64,000 nt of DNA from Streptomyces sp. CC53 (GTDB lineage Bacteria; Actinomycetota; Actinomycetes; Streptomycetales; Streptomycetaceae): contig NZ_MKXB01000220.1 in the NCBI RefSeq assembly GCF_001865245.1, forward strand, positions 19,105-83,104, written 5' to 3'. Shown one piece after another: positions 10,194 to 18,519 of the stretch. Both the position numbers and the translations under genes were made by a program. Within the stretch, counting starts at the first letter, position 1, and each line of letters opens with the position of its first letter. The notes beneath the pieces are model-generated. The model saw only the letters and a list, made by a program, of their open reading frames with translations, was not told where the DNA came from and made no database searches.

Positions 10194-11423
10194 TCAGCCG
10201 CCGAACTCCCGCAGGCCCTTCAGCGCCTGGTCCAGCAGCGCCTGCCGGCCCTCCAGCTCACGCGCCAGCTTGTCGGCCTTCGCGTCGTTGCCGGCCGCGC
10301 GCGCCGCGTCGACCTGCGCCCGCAGCTTGTCCACGGCGTCCTGGAGCTGGCCCGTCAGGCCCGCGGCACGCGCCCGGGCCTCCGGGTTGGTGCGGCGCCA
10401 CTCGGCCTCCTCGGCCTCCTGCAGCGCCCGCTCCACCGCGTGCATCCGGCCCTCGACCTTCGACCGGGCGTCGCGCGGCACATGGCCGATGGCCTCCCAG
10501 CGTTCGTTGACGTCCCGGAACGCGGCCCGCGCCGCCTTCAGGTCCGACACCGGCACCAGCTTCTCGGCCTCGGCGGCGAGCTCCTCCTTCAGCTTGAGGT
10601 TCTCGGCCTGCTCCGCGTCCCGCTCGGCGAACACGGCACCGCGCGCCGCGAAGAACACGTCCTGCGCACCGCGGAACCTGTTCCACAGGGCGTCCTCGTG
10701 CTCGCGCTGCGCCCGGCCCGCGGCCTTCCACTCCGCCATCAGCTCGCGGTAGCGGGCGGCCGTCGCACCCCAGTCGGTGGAGTCCTGCAGCGCCTCGGCC
10801 TCCGCGGCCAGCCGCTCCTTGACCCGCCGGGCGTCCTCACGCTGCGCGTCCAGCGCCGCGAAGTGCGCCTTGCGGCGCTTCGAGAACGCCGACCGGGCGT
10901 GCGAGAACCGGTGCCACAGCTCGTCGTCGGACTTCCGGTCCAGCCTCGGCAGACCCTTCCAGGTGTCCACCAGCGCCCGCAGCCGCTCACCGGCCGCGCG
11001 CCACTGCTCGCTCTGCGCGAGCTGCTCGGCCTCCGCGACCAGTTCCTCCTTGGCGCGCCGCGCCTCCTCGGTCTGCTGGGCCTTCTTCGCCTTGCGCTCC
11101 TCGCGGCGCGCCTCCACCCGCTCGACGAGCCGGTCGAGCCGCTTGGCGAGCGCGTCGAGGTCACCGACCGCGTGGTGCTCGTCCACCTGCGTGCGCAGGT
11201 GCTCGATCGCGACCATCGCGTCCTTTGCGGACAGGTCGGTGGTCTTCACGCGTCGCTCGAGGAGGCCGATCTCGACCACCAAGCCCTCGTACTTGCGCTC
11301 GAAGTAGGCCAGGGCCTCCTCAGGGGTGCCCGCCTGCCACGATCCGACGACCTTCTCCCCGTCGGCGGTACGCACGTACACGGTGCCCGTCTCGTCGACG
11401 CGGCCCCACGGGTCGCTGCTCAC
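10194..11423 (-). CDS. DUF349 domain-containing coiled-coil protein
   Basis: A 409-aa highly charged protein made of repeated about 70-residue DUF349 helical units. Recurrent W-x-x-L/A and FRGAQDVFF, FSHARSAFSKRRKAHF-type motifs are visible, along with Glu/Ala/Arg-rich heptads across the whole length. It has no signal peptide or membrane segment, so it should be cytosolic. The function of DUF349 proteins is not established in actinobacteria. GTG at 11423 is chosen because GGAGGAG lies about 6 bases upstream on the minus strand; an upstream ATG at 11510 would add 29 low-complexity residues. It is the downstream gene of a minus-strand pair with the cyclophilin. Confidence 0.85.
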   Translation of the reverse strand: MSSDPWGRVDETGTVYVRTADGEKVVGSWQAGTPEEALAYFERKYEGLVVEIGLLERRVKTTDLSAKDAMVAIEHLRTQVDEHHAVGDLDALAKRLDRLVERVEARREERKAKKAQQTEEARRAKEELVAEAEQLAQSEQWRAAGERLRALVDTWKGLPRLDRKSDDELWHRFSHARSAFSKRRKAHFAALDAQREDARRVKERLAAEAEALQDSTDWGATAARYRELMAEWKAAGRAQREHEDALWNRFRGAQDVFFAARGAVFAERDAEQAENLKLKEELAAEAEKLVPVSDLKAARAAFRDVNERWEAIGHVPRDARSKVEGRMHAVERALQEAEEAEWRRTNPEARARAAGLTGQLQDAVDKLRAQVDAARAAGNDAKADKLARELEGRQALLDQALKGLREFGG

Positions 11424-11657
11424 AGCGCCTCCTCCACATGATGCCGATGAGGGGTTTCCCCCCTGGGCATCGTCCACGGTTGTCCCGGACGGGCCTCGCC
11501 CGTCCTCCACGGCGCACGCACCGGGTCCCGGGGACCCCGTACGCGCTGCACAACGCCAATCTAGGCGAACCGCCGCCCGGCTGTCCGCACTCGTCGGAAC
11601 ACAATTCCCCTGGCCCCCGTGTTCCCCGGCTGTCGCCGGGGACGCGGCGGACGCAGG

Positions 11658-12443
11658 TCATTTCCCGGTGACGGTCGCCTTCTCGATCGTGACCGGCTTC
11701 TTCGGGGCGCCGTCCCCGGCGCTGCCCTCGGCTCCGCCTTCGGCGATCTTCCGTACGGCCTTCAGCCCTGCCTCGTCCATGGTGCCGAAGGGCGTGAAGC
11801 CCGGGGGCAGCTTGCTGTCCTCGTACACGAGGAAGAACTGGCTGCCCGCCGTGTTCGGCCCGCTGTTGGCCATGGCCACCGTGCCGGCCTTGTACGTGAC
11901 CATGCCGTCGGCGCCCGCCTTGCCGAGGGAGTCGAGGTTCTCGTCGGGCAGTTCGTAGCCCGGGTTGCCGTAGCCCGTGCCCTCGGGGTCGCCGCACTGC
12001 AGGACGAAGATGCTCGCCGGCTTGGTCGTCAGGCGGTGGCAGGGGGTGTCGTCGAAGAACTTCCTGCCCGCGAGGTGCGAGAAGGAGTTCACCGTGCGCG
12101 GGGCCTTGGCGGCGTCCATGGCGATGGCGATGTCGCCGTGGTTGGTCTTGAGCGCCAGGGTGTAGGCGGCCTTCGTGTCGATGGCCATCGACGGCTCCGG
12201 CGACTTCTCCGGAGCGCTCGGCGTGGGCTCGCCACTCGCACCGGCCGACGCCTTGTCCTCCTTGCCGCCGCCCAGTACGCCCGTCGCGTAGGCGCCCGCG
12301 CCCGCGGCGAGGACGACGGCGAGGGCGCCGGCGATCACCGCGTTGCGCCGCCTGGCCTTCTGCTGGGCCTCCCTGCGCCGCTGCTGCTGGCGCTCGTACC
12401 TCTTCCTCGCGGCCTGCCGCCGTCGCTGATCGCTGCTGACCAC
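11658..12443 (-). CDS. Peptidyl-prolyl cis-trans isomerase, cyclophilin type, membrane-anchored
   Basis: A 261-aa protein. A strongly basic cytoplasmic N-terminus (RRRQAARKRYERQQQRRREAQQKARRR) precedes one TM segment (about residues 34-55, NAVIAGALAVVLAAGAGAYATG), a Ser/Pro linker and a cyclophilin domain. Cyclophilin signatures are NSFSHLAGRKFFDDTPCHRL, GSQFFLVYEDS and LPPGFTPFG. It should act outside the membrane on exported proteins. GTG at 12443 has a GAGGAGAC ribosome site; the longer ORF start at 12638 lies in the divergent promoter region. It diverges from the MBL gene. Confidence 0.9.
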   Translation of the reverse strand: MVSSDQRRRQAARKRYERQQQRRREAQQKARRRNAVIAGALAVVLAAGAGAYATGVLGGGKEDKASAGASGEPTPSAPEKSPEPSMAIDTKAAYTLALKTNHGDIAIAMDAAKAPRTVNSFSHLAGRKFFDDTPCHRLTTKPASIFVLQCGDPEGTGYGNPGYELPDENLDSLGKAGADGMVTYKAGTVAMANSGPNTAGSQFFLVYEDSKLPPGFTPFGTMDEAGLKAVRKIAEGGAEGSAGDGAPKKPVTIEKATVTGK

Positions 12444-12491
12444 CGGGTCTGTCTCCTCGTACGTCTCATGTGCGGGACTGGGGCTGGTGTG

Positions 12492-12508
12492 CCCGTACCG
12501 TATACGGG
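12492..12508. promoter_or_regulatory. Inverted repeat in the cyclophilin/MBL divergent promoter region
   Basis: CCCGTA-N5-TACGGG forms an operator-like palindrome (core CCGTATACGG, 12498-12507). It lies about 50 bp upstream of the cyclophilin start and about 90 bp upstream of the MBL start. No binding protein is identified. Confidence 0.4.
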
Positions 12509-12533
12509 TTGGCCGGGGAATGAGCAGCGCCGG

Positions 12534-12539
12534 TAGGCT
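12534..12539 (+). promoter_or_regulatory. Possible -10 element upstream of the MBL-hisS unit
   Basis: TAGGCT matches the Streptomyces TAGRRT -10 consensus. No convincing -35 is seen at the correct spacing. Confidence 0.35.
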
Positions 12540-12597
12540 CTGATCTGCTGCCTTCTCTTCCGACGGCCGACCCGCCGACGACAATCCGAGGACGATC

Positions 12598-13305
12598 GTG
12601 CTTATTGCCGGGTTCCCCGCCGGGGCCTGGGGGACCAACTGCTACCTGGTCGCCCCCGCCGCCGGTGAGGAGTGCGTGATCATCGACCCGGGCCACCAGG
12701 CCGCGCAGGGAGTCGAGGAGACACTCAGGAAGCATCGGCTCAAGCCGGTCGCCGTCGTGCTCACGCACGGCCACATCGACCACGTCGCCTCCGTCGTGCC
12801 CGTCTGCGGGGCCCACGACGTGCCCGCCTGGATCCACCCGTCCGACCGCTACATGATGAGCGACCCGGAGAAGGCCCTGGGCCGCTCCATCGGCATGCCG
12901 CTCATGGGGGAGCTGACGGTGGGGGAGCCGGACGACGTCCACGAGCTCACCGACGGCGCCCGCCTGGAGCTGGCGGGGCTGGAACTCACCGTCGCGCACG
13001 CGCCCGGACATACCAAGGGGTCGGTGACCTTCGGGCTGCCCGAGGCCGCGGACATCCCGCCGGTCTTCTTCTCGGGCGACCTGCTCTTCGCCGGCTCCGT
13101 CGGACGCACCGACCTGCCGGGCGGCGACATGGCCGAGATGCTCGACTCGCTGGGCCGCGTGGTCCTGCCGCTCGACGACTCGACCGTGGTCCTGTCCGGC
13201 CACGGCCCCCAGACGACCATCGGCCGGGAGCGCGCCACCAACCCGTATCTGCGGCAGGTGGCCGCCGGCCTCGGGAGCGCCCAGGCTCCCCGACGAGGAA
13301 TGTGA
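12598..13305 (+). CDS. MBL-fold metallo-hydrolase (glyoxalase II-like)
   Basis: A 235-aa cytosolic protein with the zinc-binding HxHxDH motif (LTHGHIDHVAS, about residues 60-65). The following metal ligands appear in HAPGHTKGSV and FFSGDLLFAGSVGRTD, and the C-terminal His in LSGHGPQTT. This arrangement matches hydroxyacylglutathione hydrolase-like or YcbL-type thioesterases. The substrate is unknown and glutathione is absent from Streptomyces, so a mycothiol or other thioester is only an inference. It lies 12 bp upstream of hisS, a pairing found widely in actinobacteria. Confidence 0.88.
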   Translation: MLIAGFPAGAWGTNCYLVAPAAGEECVIIDPGHQAAQGVEETLRKHRLKPVAVVLTHGHIDHVASVVPVCGAHDVPAWIHPSDRYMMSDPEKALGRSIGMPLMGELTVGEPDDVHELTDGARLELAGLELTVAHAPGHTKGSVTFGLPEAADIPPVFFSGDLLFAGSVGRTDLPGGDMAEMLDSLGRVVLPLDDSTVVLSGHGPQTTIGRERATNPYLRQVAAGLGSAQAPRRGM

Positions 13306-13317
13306 CGAGAGACTTCC

Positions 13318-14580
13318 GTGAGCACCTTCAAGGCCCCCAAGGGCACGTACGACCTCCTGCCCCCCGACTCCGCCACGTACCTGGCCGTGCGCGAGGCCAT
13401 CGCCGCCCCGTTGCGGAGGTCCGGCTACGGCTACGTCGAGACGCCCGGCTTCGAGAACGTCGAGCTGTTCGCCCGCGGTGTGGGCGAGTCCACGGACATC
13501 GTGACGAAGGAGATGTACGCCTTCGAGACGAAGGGCGGTGACAGGCTGGCCCTGCGTCCGGAAGGCACGGCGTCCGTGCTGCGGGCCGCGCTGGAGGCCA
13601 ACCTCCACAAGGCGGGCAACCTGCCCGTCAAGCTCTGGTACTCCGGCTCGTACTACCGCTACGAGCGCCCGCAGAAGGGCCGCTACCGCCACTTCTCCCA
13701 GGTGGGCGCCGAGGCGATCGGCGCCGAGGACCCGGCGCTCGACGCCGAGCTGATCATCCTGGCCGACCAGGCGTACCGCTCCCTGGGTCTGCGCGGGTTC
13801 CGCATCCTGCTGAACTCGCTGGGCGACCAGGAGTGCCGCCCGGTCTACCGCGCGGCCCTCCAGGACTTCCTGCGCGGCCTCGACCTGGACGAGGACACCC
13901 GGCGCCGCATCGACATCAACCCGCTGCGGGTCCTCGACGACAAGCGCGCCGAGGTACAGAAGCAGCTGGTCGGCGCGCCGCTGCTGCGCGACTACCTGTG
14001 CGACGCGTGCAAGGCGTACCACGAGGAGGTGCGCGAGCTGCTGACGGCGGCGGGCGTGGCCTTCGAGGACGACCCGAAGCTCGTCCGGGGCCTGGACTAC
14101 TACACGCGCACGACGTTCGAGTTCGTCCACGACGGCCTCGGCTCGCAGTCCGCGGTCGGCGGCGGCGGCCGCTACGACGGGCTGTCCGAGATGATCGGCG
14201 GCCCGGCGCTGCCGTCCGTCGGCTGGGCCCTCGGCGTGGACCGCACGGTCCTGGCGCTGGAGGCGGAGGGCGTCGGGCTGGACATCCCGGCCGCCACCGA
14301 CGTGTTCGCCGTGGCACTGGGCGAGGACGCCAAGCGGCGCGTGTTCGCGCTGGTCACGGAGTTGCGCAAGGCCGGCGTCGCCACGGACATGGCGTACGGC
14401 GGCAAGAGCATGAAGGCCGGTATGAAGGCGGCGCACCGCTCGGGCGCCCGCTTCACGGTGATCGCGGGCGAACGCGACCTCGCGGAGGGCGTGGTGCAGC
14501 TCAAGGACATGGAGTCGGGCGAGCAGGAAGCGGTCGCGCTGGACGCGCTCACGGACACGCTGCGCGGCAAGCTGGCCTGA
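13318..14580 (+). CDS. hisS: Histidyl-tRNA synthetase
   Basis: A 420-aa class II aminoacyl-tRNA synthetase. The N-terminal KGTYDLLPPDS, motif 2 region (YYRYERPQKGRYRHFSQVG), the histidine-binding LVRGLDYYTRTTFEF (HisA motif) and motif 3 (SVGWALGVDRTVLAL) are visible. A C-terminal anticodon-binding domain follows (KAGVATDMAYGGKSMKAGMK). GTG start. Translationally close to the MBL gene (12-bp gap). Confidence 0.97.
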   Translation: MSTFKAPKGTYDLLPPDSATYLAVREAIAAPLRRSGYGYVETPGFENVELFARGVGESTDIVTKEMYAFETKGGDRLALRPEGTASVLRAALEANLHKAGNLPVKLWYSGSYYRYERPQKGRYRHFSQVGAEAIGAEDPALDAELIILADQAYRSLGLRGFRILLNSLGDQECRPVYRAALQDFLRGLDLDEDTRRRIDINPLRVLDDKRAEVQKQLVGAPLLRDYLCDACKAYHEEVRELLTAAGVAFEDDPKLVRGLDYYTRTTFEFVHDGLGSQSAVGGGGRYDGLSEMIGGPALPSVGWALGVDRTVLALEAEGVGLDIPAATDVFAVALGEDAKRRVFALVTELRKAGVATDMAYGGKSMKAGMKAAHRSGARFTVIAGERDLAEGVVQLKDMESGEQEAVALDALTDTLRGKLA

Positions 14581-14712
14581 CCCGCGTGCGGGCCGCCGTG
14601 CCCCACGGGCATGCGAGGGCGGGCGCCCGAAGCGGTGCGTCCGCCCTCCGCGGCTGTTTCCGGCCGCTCTTTATCCACACCGAACGGCGCGCACCGCGCC
14701 GCGTCCGGCACA

Positions 14713-15387
14713 ATGACCACGGCGCCGCGACGCCCGCAGCAGACCCCCATCGACGGAACGGCCGTGATGACGAAAGCAGTTGCTGACACCGTGTCCCCCG
14801 ACTCGCGCACGCTCGGCGCGGGCAGGGCGTTCGCCTGGATGCTCGTCGTCACCGGTGCCGCGGGACTGCTCGCCGCGTGGATCATCACCCTCGACAAGTT
14901 CAAGCTGCTGGAGGACCCGGACTTCGTCCCCGGTTGCAGCCTGAACCCCATCGTGTCCTGCGGCAACATCATGAAGAGCGAACAGGCGTCGGTCTTCGGG
15001 TTCCCGAACCCGATGCTCGGCCTGGTCACGTACGGCATGGTCGTCGCGATCGGGGTCGGCCTGCTCGCCGGAGCCCGCTACCGGCGCTGGTACTGGCTAG
15101 GCCTCAACGGCGGCATGCTGTTCGGCGTGGGCTTCTGCACCTGGCTGATGCAGCAGTCCCTGTACGTCATCAACTCGCTGTGCCTGTGGTGCTGCCTCGC
15201 CTGGGCCGCGACGATCGTCATGTTCTGGTACGTCACCTCGTTCAACGTGCGCAAGGGCGTGCTGCCCGCGCCGGGATGGCTGCGGCGCTTCTTCGACGAG
15301 TTCACGTGGGTCGTGCCGGTCCTGCACATCGGGATCATCGTGATGCTCATCCTGACCCGCTGGTGGGACCTGCTCTGGACGAGCTGA
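14713..15387 (+). CDS. Vitamin K epoxide reductase (VKOR) family membrane protein
   Basis: About 224 aa with four to five TM helices (residues about 41-60, 100-120, 127-147, 152-172, 200-220). The loop cysteines C75 and C83 and the membrane CLWC active site (C157-C160) are conserved, as is the FGFPNPMLG segment. Bacterial VKOR re-oxidises DsbA-like proteins using menaquinone, so this should support disulfide formation outside the membrane. There is no fused thioredoxin domain. The start is uncertain: ATG 14713 is used, but GTG 14764 or ATG 14767 also open in frame and no site has a clear ribosome-binding sequence. Confidence 0.88.
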   Translation: MTTAPRRPQQTPIDGTAVMTKAVADTVSPDSRTLGAGRAFAWMLVVTGAAGLLAAWIITLDKFKLLEDPDFVPGCSLNPIVSCGNIMKSEQASVFGFPNPMLGLVTYGMVVAIGVGLLAGARYRRWYWLGLNGGMLFGVGFCTWLMQQSLYVINSLCLWCCLAWAATIVMFWYVTSFNVRKGVLPAPGWLRRFFDEFTWVVPVLHIGIIVMLILTRWWDLLWTS

Positions 15388-15443
15388 CCCCGGAGTTCCG
15401 CCCGGGCCGGAGCCGGCCGGGCGGGACTGTCGGCGGGCTCGCT

Positions 15444-15449
15444 TAGGCT
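15444..15449 (+). promoter_or_regulatory. -10 element for leaderless RarA transcript
   Basis: TAGGCT lies 8 bases before the GTG at 15457. There is no Shine-Dalgarno sequence, so a leaderless mRNA is likely. Confidence 0.5.
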
Positions 15450-15456
15450 TCATGGC

Positions 15457-16815
15457 GTGGAGCCCGACCTTTTCACCGCAGCAGCAGAGGAACGCCAGGA
15501 GAAGGACCCGTCCAGCAGTCCCCTGGCCGTCCGGATGCGCCCGCGCACCCTGGACGAGGTCGTCGGCCAGCGGCACCTGCTGAAGCCCGGGTCGCCGCTG
15601 CGGCGGCTGGTCGGCGAGGGCGGCGGGGGACCCGCCGGCTCCTCGTCCGTGATCCTCTGGGGCCCGCCGGGCATCGGCAAGACGACCCTGGCGTACGTGG
15701 TGTCCAAGGCCACCAACAAGCGGTTCGTGGAACTGTCCGCGATCACCGCGGGCGTCAAGGAGGTCCGGGCCGTGATCGACGGGGCCCGGCGCGCGGCGGG
15801 CGGCTTCGGCAGGGAGACCGTCCTGTTCCTGGACGAGATCCACCGCTTCAGCAAGGCGCAGCAGGACTCGCTGCTGCCGGCCGTGGAGAACCGCTGGGTC
15901 ACCCTGATCGCGGCGACCACCGAGAACCCGTACTTCTCGGTCATCTCGCCGCTGCTGTCCCGCTCGCTGCTGCTCACCCTGGAGCCGCTCACCGACGACG
16001 ACCTGCGCGGACTGCTGCGCCGGGCCTTGGCCGAGGAGCGCGGGCTGGGGGGCGCCGTCACACTGCCGGAGGACGCCGAGGCGCACCTGCTGCGGGTGGC
16101 GGGCGGGGACGCGCGGCGGGCGCTGACGGCGCTGGAGGCGGCGGCGGGGGCCGCCCTCGCCCTCGGCGAGCCGGAGATCAGCCTGGCGACGCTGGAGACG
16201 GCGGTGGACCGGGCGGCGGTGGCGTACGACCGGGACGGCGACCAGCACTACGACGTGGCGAGCGCCCTGATCAAGTCGATCCGCGGGTCGGACGTGGACG
16301 CGGCGCTGCACTACCTGGCGCGCATGATCGAGGCGGGGGAGGACCCTCGGTTCATCGCGCGGCGGCTGATGATCTCGGCGAGCGAGGACATCGGGCTCGC
16401 GGACCCGACGGCGCTGCCGCTGGCGGTCGCCGCGGCGCAGGCGGTCGCGATGATCGGTTTCCCCGAGGCGGCGCTCACCCTCAGCCACGCCACGATCGCC
16501 CTCGCGCTGGCCCCGAAGTCGAACGCGGCGACGCTGGCCGTCCAGGCGGCCCGGGCGGACGTGCGGGAGGGGCTGGCCGGGCCGGTCCCGTCGCACCTGC
16601 GGGACGGCCACTACAAGGGTGCGGCCTCGCTGGGTCACGCGCAGGGGTACGTGTACCCGCACGACGTGCCGGGTGCCATCGCCGCCCAGCAGTACGCACC
16701 CGACGCGATCCAGGACCGCCGGTACTACCGGCCGACCCGCTACGGCGCCGAGGCGCGGTACGCGGACGTGGTGGAGAAGGTGCGCGAGCGGCTGCGCGGC
16801 GAGGCCGGCGGCTGA
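15457..16815 (+). CDS. rarA: Replication-associated recombination protein A (RarA/MgsA AAA+ ATPase)
   Basis: A 452-aa AAA+ protein of the clamp-loader clade that acts at stalled replication forks. Walker A is GPPGIGKTTL, Walker B is LFLDEIHRFSKAQQD, and sensor 1 is AATTENPYFSV. The C-terminal domain contains the family segments LIKSIRGSDVDAALHYLARMIEAGEDP and RRLMISASEDIGLADP (tetramerisation region). Full length. Starts with GTG directly after a -10 box. Confidence 0.95.
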   Translation: MEPDLFTAAAEERQEKDPSSSPLAVRMRPRTLDEVVGQRHLLKPGSPLRRLVGEGGGGPAGSSSVILWGPPGIGKTTLAYVVSKATNKRFVELSAITAGVKEVRAVIDGARRAAGGFGRETVLFLDEIHRFSKAQQDSLLPAVENRWVTLIAATTENPYFSVISPLLSRSLLLTLEPLTDDDLRGLLRRALAEERGLGGAVTLPEDAEAHLLRVAGGDARRALTALEAAAGAALALGEPEISLATLETAVDRAAVAYDRDGDQHYDVASALIKSIRGSDVDAALHYLARMIEAGEDPRFIARRLMISASEDIGLADPTALPLAVAAAQAVAMIGFPEAALTLSHATIALALAPKSNAATLAVQAARADVREGLAGPVPSHLRDGHYKGAASLGHAQGYVYPHDVPGAIAAQQYAPDAIQDRRYYRPTRYGAEARYADVVEKVRERLRGEAGG

Positions 16816-16842
16816 GGTGCCCCGCTGCGCCGCCCGCGGGGC

Positions 16843-17760
16843 TCAGGCGCGCTGCTCCGCCCCGCCGTCCGCCTCCCCGCCCGCGTGCGGCCGCGCCTGG
16901 TGTGCGGCGGCGGCCTCGTCGAAGAGCCGGTGCATGGTGCGGCGCAGCCCGTGCACGTCCCGTACCGGGTCGGGGAAGTCGAAGCGCGCGTCGAAGGTGT
17001 GCCCCGCGGTGTCCCGGCAGCGCACCCGCAGCCCGAACCGGTCCAGGGCCAGCGGGACGGTGCTCCGCAGCGCCGCCGCGTCCGCGTCGCCCGCGCGGTC
17101 CCCCAGCAGGGAGGCCAGCGTGTGCATCCGGTCGCCGTGGGCGGCCGCCAGGTGCTGGAGCAGCTCCGTCTCGTGCTGCCTGAGCGGGTCCGGGGCGGCG
17201 CGCGCGAAGTCCTCGGGGTCGACGGGCCCGTCCCCCCACAGGTCGTCGACGTAGAGTTCGCCGACCTCCAGGCGCAGCATCATGTGGCCGGGTGCGGCCA
17301 GGCCGGGTACGCAGGTGAGCCAGCCGCGGACCCAGGCCCGGGCGCGGATGCGGTGGGGGACGGCGACCGGCGCCACGTCCGTGAGCTCCAGCACGGCGGG
17401 CAGCTCGTCGTCCTGGGCGTGGGTGGCGGCCCGTACGGCCGGGGAGTCGGCCGGGTACAGCAGCAGGATCTCGCCGTCCGGTCCCACGGCGCGGGCGTCG
17501 GGCTGGAGGCGGAGCCGGTCGGGAAGCTGCTGCTCCGGGCCGGGGGCAGCGGCCCCCGGGACGAGCAGCTCCGCGGAGCATGTACCCTGTACGAGAGTTC
17601 GTGTGCGCTCGGCTGCTGACGGCATCCGAGCGGTTTCCAGCCCGCCGGGACGCGGCTGACCATGAGCTGATCGGACCTCCGTCACGTCGATGCCCTGCTG
17701 AGAGGCATCGTTCTTCGTGTTGCCGTCCGTGATGCGTGTGGTGTTCCCAGGGCGAGACAT
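16843..17760 (-). CDS. DUF2470 domain-containing protein, probably iron-regulated
   Basis: A 305-aa cytosolic protein. The C-terminal third (QHLAAAHGDRMHTLASLLG, then VPLALDRFGLRVRCRD and RFDFPDPVRDVHGLRRTMHRLFDEA) resembles the DUF2470 domain found in heme-utilisation (HugZ-like) proteins. The middle (ELTDVAPVAVPHRIRARAWVRGWL) looks like the split-barrel half of such proteins. The ATG start at 17760 has AAGGAGATC directly upstream. A near-consensus DmdR/IdeR iron box (17775-17793) sits 15 bp upstream, which supports a role in iron or heme metabolism. Specific activity is not established. Confidence 0.8.
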   Translation of the reverse strand: MSRPGNTTRITDGNTKNDASQQGIDVTEVRSAHGQPRPGGLETARMPSAAERTRTLVQGTCSAELLVPGAAAPGPEQQLPDRLRLQPDARAVGPDGEILLLYPADSPAVRAATHAQDDELPAVLELTDVAPVAVPHRIRARAWVRGWLTCVPGLAAPGHMMLRLEVGELYVDDLWGDGPVDPEDFARAAPDPLRQHETELLQHLAAAHGDRMHTLASLLGDRAGDADAAALRSTVPLALDRFGLRVRCRDTAGHTFDARFDFPDPVRDVHGLRRTMHRLFDEAAAAHQARPHAGGEADGGAEQRA

Positions 17761-17774
17761 ACGATCTCCTTGAG

Positions 17775-17793
17775 TAAGGTGAGCCTAACCTAA
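17775..17793. promoter_or_regulatory. DmdR/IdeR/DtxR-type iron box
   Basis: TAAGGTGAGCCTAACCTAA matches the 19-bp consensus TTAGGTTAGSCTAACCTAA at 17 of 19 positions. It lies between the divergent DUF2470 gene and rpsD, 15 bp from the DUF2470 start codon and 24 bp from the rpsD start. On the minus strand it carries -10-like TAGGTT/TAGGCT hexamers, so iron-loaded repressor would block initiation there. Confidence 0.8.
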
Positions 17794-17816
17794 CCTATTT
17801 CGGAGGTCTGGAGAAC

Positions 17817-18431
17817 GTGCCTAACCAGTCGCGTCCCAAGGTCAAGAAGTCCCGTGCGCTCGGCATCGCCCTGACGCCGAAGGCCGTCAAGTACTTCGAG
17901 GCCCGTCCGTACCCGCCGGGCGAGCACGGCCGTGGACGCAAGCAGAACTCGGACTACAAGGTCCGTCTGCTGGAGAAGCAGCGCCTGCGCGCCCAGTACG
18001 ACATCAGCGAGCGCCAGATGGCCCGCGCCTACGACCGCGCCAAGAAGGCCGAGGGCAAGACGGGTGAGGCCCTGGTGGTCGAGCTCGAGCGCCGCCTCGA
18101 CGCCCTGGTCCTGCGTTCGGGCATCGCCCGCACCATCTACCAGGCCCGCCAGATGGTCGTCCACGGCCACATCCAGGTCAACGGCCAGAAGGTCGACAAG
18201 CCGTCCTTCCGGGTCCGCCCGGACGACGTCGTGATGGTCCGCGAGCGCTCGCGCAGCAAGACCCTGTTCCAGGTCGCCCGCGAGGGTGGTTTCGCCCCCG
18301 ACGGCGAGACCCCGCGCTACCTGCAGGTCAACCTGAAGGCCCTGGCCTTCCGCCTCGACCGCGACCCGAACCGCAAGGAGATCCCGGTCGTCTGCGACGA
18401 GCAGCTCGTCGTCGAGTACTACGCCCGCTGA
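17817..18431 (+). CDS. rpsD: 30S ribosomal protein S4
   Basis: A 204-aa primary 16S rRNA-binding protein of the small subunit. The N-terminal domain (PNQSRPKVKKSRALGIALTPKAVKYFEARPYPPGEHG) lacks the four zinc-binding cysteines, i.e. the C-minus form. The S4 RNA-binding domain follows (RLDALVLRSGIARTIYQARQMVVHGHIQVNGQKV). GTG start with GGAGGTCTGGAG upstream. It stands alone here, away from the alpha operon, and its 5' region contains the iron box. Confidence 0.97.
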   Translation: MPNQSRPKVKKSRALGIALTPKAVKYFEARPYPPGEHGRGRKQNSDYKVRLLEKQRLRAQYDISERQMARAYDRAKKAEGKTGEALVVELERRLDALVLRSGIARTIYQARQMVVHGHIQVNGQKVDKPSFRVRPDDVVMVRERSRSKTLFQVAREGGFAPDGETPRYLQVNLKALAFRLDRDPNRKEIPVVCDEQLVVEYYAR

Positions 18432-18519
18432 CCCGGGCGCGGTACCCGTACCGCGATCACGGCGCGCCCCTGCCCCGCACGGGACCGGGACGCGCCGCCC
18501 GCAGCGCCACGGCGTGCGT

